In this document: piece by piece, positions 32,949-42,977 of the stretch
Layout of the letters: the number at the start of each line of letters is the position of its first letter
Position numbering within the stretch: the first letter of the stretch is position 1
Assembly (NCBI GenBank): GCA_025351185.1
Contig: JANXWJ010000074.1
Coordinates: 1-59,175 of the forward strand
Length of the DNA stretch: 59,175 nucleotides
Direction: 5' to 3'
DNA from: Candidatus Nanopelagicales bacterium
Lineage (GTDB): Bacteria; Actinomycetota; Actinomycetes; S36-B12; CAIYMF01
Translations under genes and position numbers: made by a program
The notes under the pieces: model-generated
Seen by the model: only the letters and a program-made list of their open reading frames with translations
The model's database searches: none
Told to the model about the DNA's origin: nothing

Positions 32949-33707
32949 ATCAGCGCCGAGCCCCGCATCAACGAGCGGATCCGTGTTCCCGAGGTCCGAC
33001 TCGTCGGCCCCAACGGCGAACAGGTCGGCATCGTGCGCATCGATGATGCGCTGCGTCTCGCTGCGGAAGCAGACCTCGACCTCGTCGAGGTCGCCCCGAT
33101 GGCCAAGCCGCCGGTCTGCAAGCTCATGGACTACGGCAAGTTCAAGTACGAGTCAGCCCTGAAGGCGCGTGAGGACCGCAAGAAGCAGGTCAACACCGTC
33201 ATCAAGGAGATGAAGCTCCGTCCCAAGATCGACGCGCACGACTACGAGACCAAGAAGGGTCACGTCGTGCGGTTCCTCAAGGCGGGGGACAAGGTCAAGA
33301 TCACGATTATGTTCCGTGGTCGTGAGCAGTCGCGGCCCGAGCTGGGCTTCCGGCTGCTGAAGAAGCTCGCCGACGACGTGGCTGACATCGCCTTCGTGGA
33401 GTACTCCCCGAAGCAGGACGGCCGCAACATGATCATGGTTCTCGGCCCGGTCCGGAAGAAGGCCGACGCCATGGCCGAGGCCAAGGCGGAGAAGGACAGC
33501 GCCAAGCCCCGCAACAACCGCCCGGCGCTCGACGAGGTCGACCTCGACTTCGCCGACGAGGCACCTGAGACCGATCTGCTCCTCGGCGAGACCGACGTCA
33601 CGACCGAGGCTCCCGCCGAGGTCCTGGCCGACGAGACCACCGAGGCGGACAGCACGACCGACACCGAGGTCGATGAGCCGGTCGACGAGACCGTCGCCCC
33701 CGGCTGA
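32949..33707 (+). CDS. infC: Translation initiation factor IF-3, probable ATC start
   Basis: Ribosome-binding factor that checks start codons. N-domain: [21 protein letters not shown]-domain: [43 protein letters not shown] at 32938-32943 lies five bases before ATC 32949, giving (M)SAEPRINER, the usual actinobacterial IF-3 N-terminus. The only canonical codon nearby, GTG 32943, overlaps that ribosome site and cannot use it. infC genes are known to use rare AUU-type starts so that IF-3 limits its own synthesis. The 252-residue product has an unusual acidic tail of about 65 residues (Asp/Glu/Thr-rich) after the core. Confidence 0.93.
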   Translation: MSAEPRINERIRVPEVRLVGPNGEQVGIVRIDDALRLAAEADLDLVEVAPMAKPPVCKLMDYGKFKYESALKAREDRKKQVNTVIKEMKLRPKIDAHDYETKKGHVVRFLKAGDKVKITIMFRGREQSRPELGFRLLKKLADDVADIAFVEYSPKQDGRNMIMVLGPVRKKADAMAEAKAEKDSAKPRNNRPALDEVDLDFADEAPETDLLLGETDVTTEAPAEVLADETTEADSTTDTEVDEPVDETVAPG

Positions 33708-33712
33708 CCGCC

Positions 33713-33764
33713 CCGCACGACCGCACGACCTGGCCGTCCCGGCCCCGCACGACGACCGCACGAC
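33713..33764. repeat. Four copies of CCGCACGAC
   Basis: The 9-mer CCGCACGAC occurs at 33713, 33721, 33745 and 33756, all within the infC-rpmI gap. Copies 1 and 2 share one base. It may be a local slippage product or a protein/RNA binding array. Confidence 0.7.
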
Positions 33765-33788
33765 CCGACGTACGAGGAGAACGGCACC

Positions 33789-33983
33789 ATGCCGAAGCAG
33801 AAGACCCACAGCGGCGCCAAGAAGCGCTTCAAGGTGACCGGCTCGGGCAAGATCCTGCACGAGCGCGTCAACCGGCGTCACCTGCTCGAGGTGAAGTCGA
33901 GCCGCCGCACCCGCCGCCTCGCCGGTACCGCCGAGGTCGCCCCGTCCGACCTGAAGAAGGTCAAGCGGCTTCTCGGCCGCTGA
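33789..33983 (+). CDS. rpmI: 50S ribosomal protein L35
   Basis: A 64-residue basic ribosomal protein, [22 protein letters not shown]...[22 protein letters not shown], matching the family over its full length. GAGGAGA precedes ATG 33789. It lies between infC and rplT in the classical order. Confidence 0.97.
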   Translation: MPKQKTHSGAKKRFKVTGSGKILHERVNRRHLLEVKSSRRTRRLAGTAEVAPSDLKKVKRLLGR

Positions 33984-34008
33984 ACGTCCGACCCCCGACG
34001 TCCGTCGC

Positions 34009-34024
34009 CGGGCCGGTTGGCCCG
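34009..34024 (+). terminator. Terminator-like hairpin between rpmI and rplT
   Basis: Perfect CGGGCC-GGTT-GGCCCG stem-loop followed by TTCTTAAAA, 25 bases after the rpmI stop. It looks like a small intrinsic terminator or processing site inside the operon, 24 bases before rplT. Confidence 0.55.
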
Positions 34025-34047
34025 TTCTTAAAAGCAGGAGAAGTCCC

Positions 34048-34431
34048 ATGGCACGCGTAAAGAGGGCGGTCAACGCCCACAAGAAGCGCCGCGAGATCCT
34101 CGAGCAGGCACGTGGTTACCGCGGACAGCGTTCGCGGCTCTACCGCAAGGCCAAGGAGCAGGTGCTCCACTCCGAGGTCTATGCGTTCAACGACCGCCGC
34201 AAGCGCAAGGGTGACTTCCGTCGCCTCTGGATCCAGCGCATCAACGCTGCGGCCCGGTCCAACGGCATGACCTACAACCGCCTCATCCAGGGCCTCAAGG
34301 CCGCGGGTGTCGAGGTCGACCGTCGCATGCTCGCCGAGCTCGCCGTCAACGACGCCGCTGCGTTCACGACGCTCGTGGCCACGGCCAAGGCAGCGCTTCC
34401 GGACGACGTCAACGCTCCCGCCTCGGCCTGA
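34048..34431 (+). CDS. rplT: 50S ribosomal protein L20
   Basis: A 127-residue protein that binds 23S rRNA early in assembly. [37 protein letters not shown] and the globular part [23 protein letters not shown] are typical. AGGAGAAG precedes ATG 34048. In other bacteria L20 represses its own operon through the mRNA; no such site can be assigned with certainty here. Confidence 0.97.
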   Translation: MARVKRAVNAHKKRREILEQARGYRGQRSRLYRKAKEQVLHSEVYAFNDRRKRKGDFRRLWIQRINAAARSNGMTYNRLIQGLKAAGVEVDRRMLAELAVNDAAAFTTLVATAKAALPDDVNAPASA

Positions 34432-34471
34432 GGCACCAGCAATCACCGACCGTCCCGGTCGCGACGCCCGC

Positions 34472-35290
34472 ATGACAACCGGCGCTGAGCTCACCTCCAC
34501 CCGCGCTCCGCGGGTGACGGCGGCTCGCCGGCTGGTCAAGCGGGCGTTCCGCGAGCGGGACGGTCGCTTTCTGGCAGAGGGCCCGCAGGCCTGCCGCGAG
34601 GCGGCCGCCAGCCGTGGGACGCTGCTTGAGCTCTACGTCACGGCCGAGGCCGAGGGCCGTCACGCCGACGTCGTGGCTGCTGCTCGCGCCGCCGGAGCAG
34701 ACGTCGTGCGCGCCTCGGGCGAGGTGCTCGCCTCTCTGTCCGGCACCGTGACTCCGCAGGGGATGGTCGGCGTCTGCGCGTCGGTCGGCGCCACCCTGGC
34801 TGATCTGCTCGCCACCGCTCCCACCCTGGTCACGGTGCTGGCGCACGCCCGCGACCCCGGCAACGTCGGCACCGTCATCCGCTGCTCGGACGCCGCGGGT
34901 GTCGGGGGCGTGGTCATCACCGAGGCGAGCGTCGACCCGCTCAATCCGAAGGCGGTGCGCGCCAGCGCCGGTTCGTTGTTCCACCTCCCCGTGGTGACCG
35001 GACCGACCGTCGAGTCGTTGCTGCCGACGCTGCAGGCCGCGGGTCTCCTGGTGCTCGCCGCCGATGGAGCGGGGGAGCGAGACCTCGACGACCTCCTCGA
35101 CGACGGCACCCTGTCCCGTCCGACCGCATGGGTGTTCGGCAACGAGGCCTGGGGTCTTCCCGAGTCGACGCGCTCGCTGTGCGACGACGTCGTACGTGTC
35201 CCGATCCACGGGCGTGCCGAGAGCCTCAACCTCGCTACGGCCGCCGCCGTCTGCCTCTACGCCTCGGCCCGCGCCCAGCGCCCCCGCTGA
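34472..35290 (+). CDS. SpoU-family rRNA 2'-O-methyltransferase
   Basis: A 272-residue TrmH/SpoU methylase, of the type lying between rplT and pheS in mycobacteria (often labelled tsnR). An N-terminal substrate-binding domain (AARRLVKRAFRERDGRFLAEGPQA) is followed by a knotted SPOUT domain. SPOUT motifs are HARDPGNVGTVIRCSDAAG (motif 1), WVFGNEAWGLPE (motif 2) and VPIHGRAESLNLATAAAVCLY (motif 3). ATG 34472 is used; the frame upstream is a shadow of rplT. The exact nucleotide it methylates cannot be told from sequence. Confidence 0.92.
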   Translation: MTTGAELTSTRAPRVTAARRLVKRAFRERDGRFLAEGPQACREAAASRGTLLELYVTAEAEGRHADVVAAARAAGADVVRASGEVLASLSGTVTPQGMVGVCASVGATLADLLATAPTLVTVLAHARDPGNVGTVIRCSDAAGVGGVVITEASVDPLNPKAVRASAGSLFHLPVVTGPTVESLLPTLQAAGLLVLAADGAGERDLDDLLDDGTLSRPTAWVFGNEAWGLPESTRSLCDDVVRVPIHGRAESLNLATAAAVCLYASARAQRPR

Positions 35291-35339
35291 GCCACCCCGC
35301 CGGCTCGGGATGGCGGAGCTCGGTCGTGGGCCGGCCTGG

Positions 35340-35358
35340 TTCGGCGAGGCTCACCTAA
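35340..35358. promoter_or_regulatory. DtxR/IdeR-like iron box before the first paralogue
   Basis: TTCGGCGAGGCTCACCTAA fits 15 of 19 positions of the consensus TWAGGTWAGSCTWACCTWA; the right half is nearly perfect. It lies 128 bases before the start of the first oxygenase-like gene. Confidence 0.6.
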
Positions 35359-35486
35359 CTCCGCAGTGTGACGAGATCGCCACGCGCACAACGTCTTTCG
35401 GGCCATGGTCGAGGTGTCACACTGGGGACACGACCCGGAACGTGGGACGTCGTGCGGCGATGTCCCGTCATCCCAAGGAGACCGGC

Positions 35487-36254
35487 ATGGCACGTCATCT
35501 CACGCTCCCGATCCTCGAAGAGACCGGCTACGTCGTCCTCGACAGCTATCAGCAGCCGATCGACCCCGCTGAGTGGAAGAACCTCGAGTACGTCGACTGG
35601 AAGTCCTCAGGTGACACCCGCTTCGCGCCCATCGCCTCGGCCTACGGCCAGATCGAGTGCAACGGCTTCTGGCACCAGGACCCGCCCAAGCCCGACAAGG
35701 ACGGCGTGTGGATCGACTCGCAGACTGTGGTCGCACCCACGCTGACCGAGCGGGTGAAGGCGGTCGGCTGCACCGTAGGCCGCGTGCGCGTGATCGAGCT
35801 GCAGCCGAACTCCTACGCCGACGCCCTCTACAACAGCCACCTCGACGACAACAACAGGATCAACCCCGAGGGTGAGGGCTGGGTGCTGCGCATGTTCATG
35901 CAGCTGACGCACAACCCCGACAGCGTCATGATCCTGCGCGAGGACATCAACGATCCGTCGACGGAGACCCGCATCTCCCTGCCCGCCGGCGCCCAGCTCG
36001 TCGTCGACTCCGAGCGCATGTGGCACTCCGTGTGGCACCAGGGTGACGAGCCCCGCTACTGCCTCATCACCTCGGTCGAGTCTGGTCCAGAGCTCGAGAA
36101 GTGGATCTGGGAGAACTCCCCCACGACGCACGCGGAGTGCGCCCCACTCGACCAGGGGTTGGCGGTCTCCGGCGAGGTCACCGCGCAGGAACGTCGCGCG
36201 GCGCGCACCGCCTACTACGGCTATGACCCCACCACGGTGATGTCGGAAGCGTGA
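35487..36254 (+). CDS. Unknown protein, putative Fe(II) oxygenase-like (paralogue A)
   Basis: A 255-residue soluble protein of no family I can name, 60-70% alike by eye to the next gene in its middle part. Landmarks: EYVDWKSSGDTRFAPIASAYG near the N-terminus, then ALYNSHLDDNNRINPEGEGW with H118-x-D120, and RMWHSVWHQGDEPRYCLIT with H180/H184 and R190. The HxD, a His about 60 residues later and an Arg ten beyond it match the spacing of double-stranded beta-helix Fe(II)/2-oxoglutarate oxygenases. That is inference; the substrate is unknown. ATG 35487 follows AAGGAG by six bases. No signal peptide or membrane helix. An iron box upstream suggests DtxR/IdeR control. Confidence 0.7.
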   Translation: MARHLTLPILEETGYVVLDSYQQPIDPAEWKNLEYVDWKSSGDTRFAPIASAYGQIECNGFWHQDPPKPDKDGVWIDSQTVVAPTLTERVKAVGCTVGRVRVIELQPNSYADALYNSHLDDNNRINPEGEGWVLRMFMQLTHNPDSVMILREDINDPSTETRISLPAGAQLVVDSERMWHSVWHQGDEPRYCLITSVESGPELEKWIWENSPTTHAECAPLDQGLAVSGEVTAQERRAARTAYYGYDPTTVMSEA

Positions 36255-36317
36255 TGAGTTCGCGGGCGACCCTGGGCGGCTGATGCGCGGGGCCGTTACG
36301 CGTGAGTCGGACACACC

Positions 36318-36336
36318 TCTAGTTAGGGTTACCTAA
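36318..36336. promoter_or_regulatory. DtxR/IdeR-like iron box before the second paralogue
   Basis: TCTAGTTAGGGTTACCTAA fits 15 of 19 consensus positions and contains a perfect inverted repeat GTTAGG-GTTA-CCTAAC (36322-36337). It lies 64 bases before the start of the second paralogue, in a short gap that is much richer in A+T than the surroundings. Confidence 0.7.
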
Positions 36337-36400
36337 CACGAGGGGTCGGTGCGGCATGATGGTCACTGCTCGCCCGACCCTGCGAACGCGTGAGGACGTC

Positions 36401-37258
36401 ATGTCGTACATCGAGAACGGCTATACCAAGCTCGAGATCTTCCGCGAGAACGGCTACGTCGTGCTGGACCGCTATGACCAGGCGGCCGACCCGCAGGAGT
36501 GGCGCGACATCGAGTTCGTCGACTGGAAGTCCTCGGGCGAGACCCGGTTCGCCCCTCTCGCGTCTGCCTACGGCGACCTCGAGTGCGACGGCTTCTGGAA
36601 CCACACGCCGCCCAAGACCGACAAGGACGGCGTCTGGGTGCCGGCCAATGCCGACAACGCACCCAAGCTCGTGCAGCGCGCGATGGAGCCCGGTGCCAAC
36701 GTCGGTCGCTGCCGCGTGATCGAGCTGCTGCCCAACCATTACGGCGAGACGCTCTACAACTTCCACCGCGACGACAACAACCGGCTCAACCCGGAGGGCA
36801 CGGGGTGGATCGTGCGCGGCTTCTTCAACCTCACCGACAACCCCGACTCGGTGATGGTGCTGCGCGACGACAAGGACGACCCGTCGACCGAGACGCGTAT
36901 CGCGCTTCCCGCCGGTGCCCAGCTCATCGTCGACACTCAACGGCTATACCACGCTGTCTGGCACCGGGACAGCGCTGACGAGCCGCGCTACTGCCTCATC
37001 ACGTCCTGGGAGTCGGGCCCCGAGCTCGAGGCCTACATCGCGAAGCACCACGGGACAGGATTCACCGAGTCCTACCCGCTCACCGACGAGGAGCTAGCGG
37101 CTGGCGAGTCCCTCGCAGCCGAGAAGCGCGCAGCGCGCGCCGCGGCCCTCGCCGCCCGGGGACAGGACCCGACGTTCGGCGACGGCACGCTCACCGTGCT
37201 CGAGGCGCAGCTGGCTGGCGGCAGCGACATGGAGATGGAACAGCTCTCCGAGGCGTGA
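36401..37258 (+). CDS. Unknown protein, putative Fe(II) oxygenase-like (paralogue B)
   Basis: A 285-residue paralogue of the preceding gene. Shared blocks: ENGYVVLDRYDQ near the N-terminus, FVDWKSSGETRFAPLASAYG, ECDGFWNHTPPKTDKDGVW, then TLYNFHRDDNNRLNPEGTGW (H122-x-D124) and RLYHAVWHRDSADEPRYCLI (H184/H188, R196), ending ITSWESGPELE. The C-terminal extra 30 residues are Ala/Glu/Arg-rich. ATG 36401 is chosen because GAGGA lies just upstream; ATG 36356 has no ribosome site. The strongest iron box of the window precedes it. The pair looks like an ancient tandem duplication under separate iron-responsive promoters. Confidence 0.7.
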   Translation: MSYIENGYTKLEIFRENGYVVLDRYDQAADPQEWRDIEFVDWKSSGETRFAPLASAYGDLECDGFWNHTPPKTDKDGVWVPANADNAPKLVQRAMEPGANVGRCRVIELLPNHYGETLYNFHRDDNNRLNPEGTGWIVRGFFNLTDNPDSVMVLRDDKDDPSTETRIALPAGAQLIVDTQRLYHAVWHRDSADEPRYCLITSWESGPELEAYIAKHHGTGFTESYPLTDEELAAGESLAAEKRAARAAALAARGQDPTFGDGTLTVLEAQLAGGSDMEMEQLSEA

Positions 37259-37388
37259 GCCGGTCCGCAACACGGTTGACGCCTTCCCGACACGCTCGTC
37301 AGGCTGTCGTCGTGACCCGGATCTCGTCCTGCTGCGCCCCTGTCTCCACGAGTCTCGCGGCGTCCCGGGCCAGCGGTCGATTTCTTCG

Positions 37389-38570
<1,182 letters not shown>

Positions 38571-38571
<1 letters not shown>

Positions 38572-41087
38572 TGCGCATCCCGCTGTCCTGGCTGCGCGAC
38601 TACGTCGACCTCCCCGCCGATCTCGACAACGACGACCTCGGTGCGCGTCTGGTCGACTCCGGACTCGAGCTCGAGGACGTCGTCGCTATCGGCGACGACG
38701 TCACGGGTCCGCTCGTGGTAGGTCGCGTCCTCGAGATCGAGGAGCTCACCGGCTTCAGGAAGCCGATCCGCTTCTGTCGTGTCGCCGTGGGTGCCGAGAA
38801 CGGCCACCCTGACACGCCGGGCGAGCGCGGGATCGTCTGCGGTGCGCGGAACTTCGTCGTCGGCGACCTCGTTGTTGTCGCGCTGGCAGGAGCCGTTCTC
38901 GCCGGGGGGTTCGAGATCGCCACGCGGTCGACCTACGACCACATCTCTGACGGCATGATCTGCAGTGAACGTGAGCTCGGCCTCGGTGACGACCACGACG
39001 GCATCATCGTGCTGCCGCCCGGCACCGCCGAGGTGGGCACCGACGCGGGACCGGTCGTCGGACTCGGCGACACCGTCTTCGACGTCACGGTCACTCCGGA
39101 CATGGGTTTCTGCCTCTCGATGCGCGGCGTCGCGCGCGAGCTCGCGCACCGCTACTCCGTCGCCTTCCGCGACCCGGGTTTCGAGCTCGTCGACCTGCCC
39201 GCTCCCGAGACCGGCGCGCCGCACCCGTGCGCTGTCGACGACCTCATCGGCAGCGGTCTCTTTACGCTGCGCACCCTGGTGGGCTTCGACCCCCAGGCAC
39301 CGACGCCGTACTGGATGCGCCGTCGCCTCGTCATGAGCGGTCTGCGTCCGGTGTCGCTGGCCGTCGACGTCACCAACTACGTCATGCTCGAGACCGGTCA
39401 GCCGCTGCACGCGTTCGACCGCGCCAAGCTCCAGGGTGCGATCGTCGTGCGTCGGGCCGAGCCGGGCGAGCAGCTCGAAACGCTCGACCACGTCGCTCGC
39501 ACGCTCGATGCTGCCGACCTGCTGATCACCGACGACCGCGGCCCCATCGGCCTCGCCGGCACCATGGGCGGGCTCGAGACCGAGATCGACGACACGACCA
39601 CCGACGTCGCGCTCGAGGCAGCGCACTTCGCGCCGTCCGCGGTCGCCCACATGTCGCGTCGGCACAAGCTGTCGAGCGAGGCCTCGCGCCGCTTCGAGCG
39701 CGGAGTCGACACAGTGCTCGCGCCCTACGCCTCGGCCCGGGCGGCAGCGCTGCTGCTCGAGCACGGCGGTGGGCGCTACATCGGGATGACAGCGGTCGAG
39801 GCGGCGCACGAGCCGGTCACGATCGACCTCGACGTCAGTCTGCCCGGGCGGATCGCGGGGATCGACGTCGAGCGAGCCGTCGTCGTCGAGCGGCTCGCTG
39901 CCGTCGGTGCCGACGTGCTCGACCCTGAGGCTGACCCGCTCGTCGTCGTGCCGCCGTCGTGGCGTCCCGACCTGACCGACCCGGCCGACCTCGTCGAGGA
40001 GGTGCTGCGGCTCGGCGGCTATGACGCCGTGCCGGCCACCGTGCCGCAGGCGCGCGCCGGCTTCGGCCTGACCGAGTTGCAGCGAGCCCGTCGTCGCGTC
40101 GGCCGCGCGCTCGCGGCGGCGGGCTACGTCGAGGCACTGTCCTACCCGTTCGTCGGGCCGGCTGAGCTCGACGCTCTCGGGCTCCCCGCCGACGACGATC
40201 GGCGTGCGCTCCTGCTCCTCGCCAACCCGCTCTCGGACGAGCAGCCCGGGATGCGCCCGACCCTCGTGCCGGGGCTCGTCGCGAGCCTGCGCCGCAACGT
40301 CGGTCGGGGCACAACCGACGTCGCCCTGTTCGAGATGGGGTCGGTGTTCCGCCTGCGCGAGGGGCAGACCCCGCGGGGCATCACCGACCCGCCGCGGCCC
40401 TCCGTCGACGGGCGACCGTCCGAAGCCGATCGCGCCGCGCTCGAGGCGCTGCTTCCTGACCAGCCGCTCCACGTGGGGGTCGCCCTCACCGGTCTGCGAT
40501 CACCAGGAAGCTGGTGGGGTCACGCGGAGCCCGCGTCGTGGGCCGACGCCGTGGAGGCAGCCCGCGTGGTCGCCGCTGCCGTCGGGGTCGCCCTCGACGT
40601 ACGCCGAGGTGGCACCCCGGCGCCGTGGCACCCCGGGCGCTGCGCCGAGCTCGTCGTGGGTGACCATGTCGTCGGCCATGCCGGTGAGCTGGCGCCGCGG
40701 GTGTGCGAGAACGCCGGCCTGCCGCGACGTACCTCGGTGATGGAGATCGACCTCGACGCGCTCATCGCGCACGCGCGCGGTGTCGTGACCCCGACCTCAC
40801 TGTCGACGTATCCCGTCGCCAAGGAGGACGTCGCTCTGGTCGTCGACGACTCGGTGCCTGCCGCGGCTGTGGAGGCCGCGCTCTCCTCGGGTGCCGGACC
40901 GCTGTTGGAGTCCCTGCGGCTCTTCGACGTCTACGTCGGCGAGCAGGTGGCTGGGGGCAAGAAGTCGCTTGCGTACGCGTTGCGCTTCCGCTCGCCGGAC
41001 CACACTCTCACTGTCGAGGAGGTGACCGCCGCGCGAGACGCGGCTGTCGCCTCGGCGGTGTCTGCCGTGGGGGCGGCGCAACGCTGA
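38571..41087 (+). CDS. pheT: Phenylalanyl-tRNA synthetase beta subunit
   Basis: An 838-residue subunit with B1 (MRIPLSWLRDYVDLP), an EMAP-type OB domain (VGRVLEIEELTGFRKPIRFCRVAVG), a B3/B4 editing region (MSRRHKLSSEASRRFERGVD), B5 with VPPSWRPDLTDPADLVEEVLRLGGYD, and a C-terminal anticodon-binding RRM-like domain (SLSTYPVAKEDVALVVDD). TGATG overlaps link it to pheS before and to the SDR gene after. Confidence 0.96.
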
Positions 41088-41881
41088 TGCGAGCCCTCGT
41101 CACCGGCGTCACCCGGGGGATCGGTCGGTCGCTCGTCGGCCATCTCGTGGCAGGTGGATGGGACGTCGTGGCGGTGGCTCGTCAGGGCGAGGTGGTGCAC
41201 GAGCTCGCCGAAGGCTGGGGCCGGCAGGTGACGCCGCACGCCGCTGACGTCACGGACGCCGATGCCGTGGCCTATGTCGTGGCCGCGAGCGGCCCGCTGG
41301 ATCTCGTGGTGGCCAACGCCGGAGCTCTCGCGGGCACGGGACCGTCGTGGGAGTGCGATCCTCACGAGTGGTGGGGCGGGGTGGAGGTCAACCTGCGCGG
41401 TGCCTACCTGACCGCCCACGCGGTCCTGCCGGACATGGTGGCCCGGGGTGCGGGCCGGCTCGTGCTGGTCACGAGCGGCATCGGCAACGGACCCGGGCCG
41501 TGGCACTCCGGCTATGCCGCGAGCAAGGCGGGCGTCACGGTGCTGGGGGAGTCCCTCGAGCTCGAGCTGGCGGGCACCGGAGTGCACTGCTTCCTGGTGA
41601 GCCCGGGGATGGTCGAGACCGACATGACCAGGTTCCCCGAGTCCTTGACCCGGTATCGGCCCGACCTCGCCGACATCCCGCCGGATCGATTCACCCCCGT
41701 GGAGCGCGTCCTCGACCTCGTCGATGAGATCGCGACCGGTCGGCTCGACGCGCTGGCCGGCCGGTTCCTGCACGCTACCGACGACCGCGGCATGCTGCTC
41801 GCTGCCTGGGATGCGTCCGACGAGCGCGCGCGCACCCTGCGGCTCGCCCCCGGCTACGACGGCGACCCGATCGCGCGGTGA
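41087..41881 (+). CDS. Short-chain dehydrogenase/reductase
   Basis: A 264-residue classical SDR. NAD(P)-binding TGVTRGIGRS near the N-terminus, NAGALAG in the middle, and catalytic Ser in LVTSGIG with the YAASK motif (Tyr and Lys). The PGMVETDM segment follows, as is usual. The substrate is unknown. ATG 41087 overlaps the pheT stop, so it is part of the pheST transcript, an arrangement with no evident metabolic logic. No terminator is seen after it before the argC operator. Confidence 0.9.
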   Translation: MRALVTGVTRGIGRSLVGHLVAGGWDVVAVARQGEVVHELAEGWGRQVTPHAADVTDADAVAYVVAASGPLDLVVANAGALAGTGPSWECDPHEWWGGVEVNLRGAYLTAHAVLPDMVARGAGRLVLVTSGIGNGPGPWHSGYAASKAGVTVLGESLELELAGTGVHCFLVSPGMVETDMTRFPESLTRYRPDLADIPPDRFTPVERVLDLVDEIATGRLDALAGRFLHATDDRGMLLAAWDASDERARTLRLAPGYDGDPIAR

Positions 41882-41912
41882 GGTTCTTCCGACCACTCGC
41901 GCGGCAATATCG

Positions 41913-41928
41913 GAATATGTGTATATTC
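41913..41928. promoter_or_regulatory. ARG box (ArgR operator) of the arg operon
   Basis: GAATAT-GTGT-ATATTC, a perfect palindrome inside the AT-rich stretch GGAATATGTGTATATTCAT. It ends five bases before the argC GTG. It overlaps a likely -10 (TATATT), so ArgR binding would block RNA polymerase. Confidence 0.85.
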
Positions 41929-41933
41929 ATCCT

Positions 41934-42977
41934 GTGACCGCCTCCCGCCCTGTCGTCGCCGCTGTCGTCGGCGCGTCCGGGTACGCCGGGGGCGAGGTTG
42001 TCCGGCTCCTGCTCGGACACCCGTCCCTCGAGGTCGGCCCGCTGCTGGCGGCCAGCAACGCCGGCTCGCGCGTGACCGAACTGCACCCCGGACTGACGGC
42101 CCTCGCCGACCGGGTGTTCGCGGCCACGGACCTCGACTCCATCGGCGATGTCGACGTGGTCTTCCTCGCCCTGCCGTACGGCGAGTCGGGTGCGCTCGCA
42201 GCTCAGCTCCCAACGGAGACGGTGGTGGTCGACCTCGGAGCCGACCATCGGCTCGAGCACGGCGAGTCATGGTCGCGCTACTACGGCGGCGCGTGGTCGG
42301 GGTCGTGGACCTACGGCATGCCCGAGCTCCCCGGCCATCGCGACCAGGTCGCGTCGGCTCGTCGTATCGCCAACCCCGGCTGCTATCCCACCGGTGTCAT
42401 CCTCGGGCTCGCGCCGCTGCTCGCAGCGGGTCTCGTCGAGCCGGACGACGTCGTGGTGGTCGCGGCCAGCGGGACGACCGGTGCAGGGCGCAAGCCGAGC
42501 GACTCGCTGCTGGCGAGCACCGTGATGGGTCAGCTCTCCACCTACAAGGTGGGTGGCACGCACCAGCACACGCCCGAGATGGAGCAGGCATTGACCGAGG
42601 CGGCAGGAACTCCGGTGACGGTGTCGTTCACTCCCATGCTGGTGCCGATGCCGCGCGGGATCCTGGCCACCACGACGGCGAGGTTGGCCGAGGGTGTCAC
42701 CACCGAGGAGCTGCACGAGGCACTGCACGCCGCCTACTCCCACGAGCTGTTCGTGTCCGTGCTGGCACCCGGATCGTGGCCGCAGACCGGCGCGACGTTG
42801 GGCGCCAACACGGTGCACCTGCAGGTCGCTGCCGACCGTCACTCGGGCCGAGCCGTCGTCGTGTCGGCCATCGACAACCTGGTCAAGGGTGCTGCCGGCG
42901 CAGCCGTGCAGAACGCCAACATCGCCCTCGGCCTGCCTGAGTCGGCTGGCCTCACCGTCATCGGGCTTGCGCCGTGA
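41934..42977 (+). CDS. argC: N-acetyl-gamma-glutamyl-phosphate reductase
   Basis: A 347-residue NADPH-dependent reductase for the third arginine step. VGASGYAGGEVVRLLLGHP is the nucleotide-binding loop, and RRIANPGCYPTG holds the catalytic Cys. GTG 41934 has no Shine-Dalgarno sequence and stands seven bases after a TATATT -10, so the mRNA is probably leaderless. The open frame upstream is a shadow of the SDR gene. First gene of the arginine operon; overlaps argJ by four bases. Confidence 0.94.
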   Translation: MTASRPVVAAVVGASGYAGGEVVRLLLGHPSLEVGPLLAASNAGSRVTELHPGLTALADRVFAATDLDSIGDVDVVFLALPYGESGALAAQLPTETVVVDLGADHRLEHGESWSRYYGGAWSGSWTYGMPELPGHRDQVASARRIANPGCYPTGVILGLAPLLAAGLVEPDDVVVVAASGTTGAGRKPSDSLLASTVMGQLSTYKVGGTHQHTPEMEQALTEAAGTPVTVSFTPMLVPMPRGILATTTARLAEGVTTEELHEALHAAYSHELFVSVLAPGSWPQTGATLGANTVHLQVAADRHSGRAVVVSAIDNLVKGAAGAAVQNANIALGLPESAGLTVIGLAP

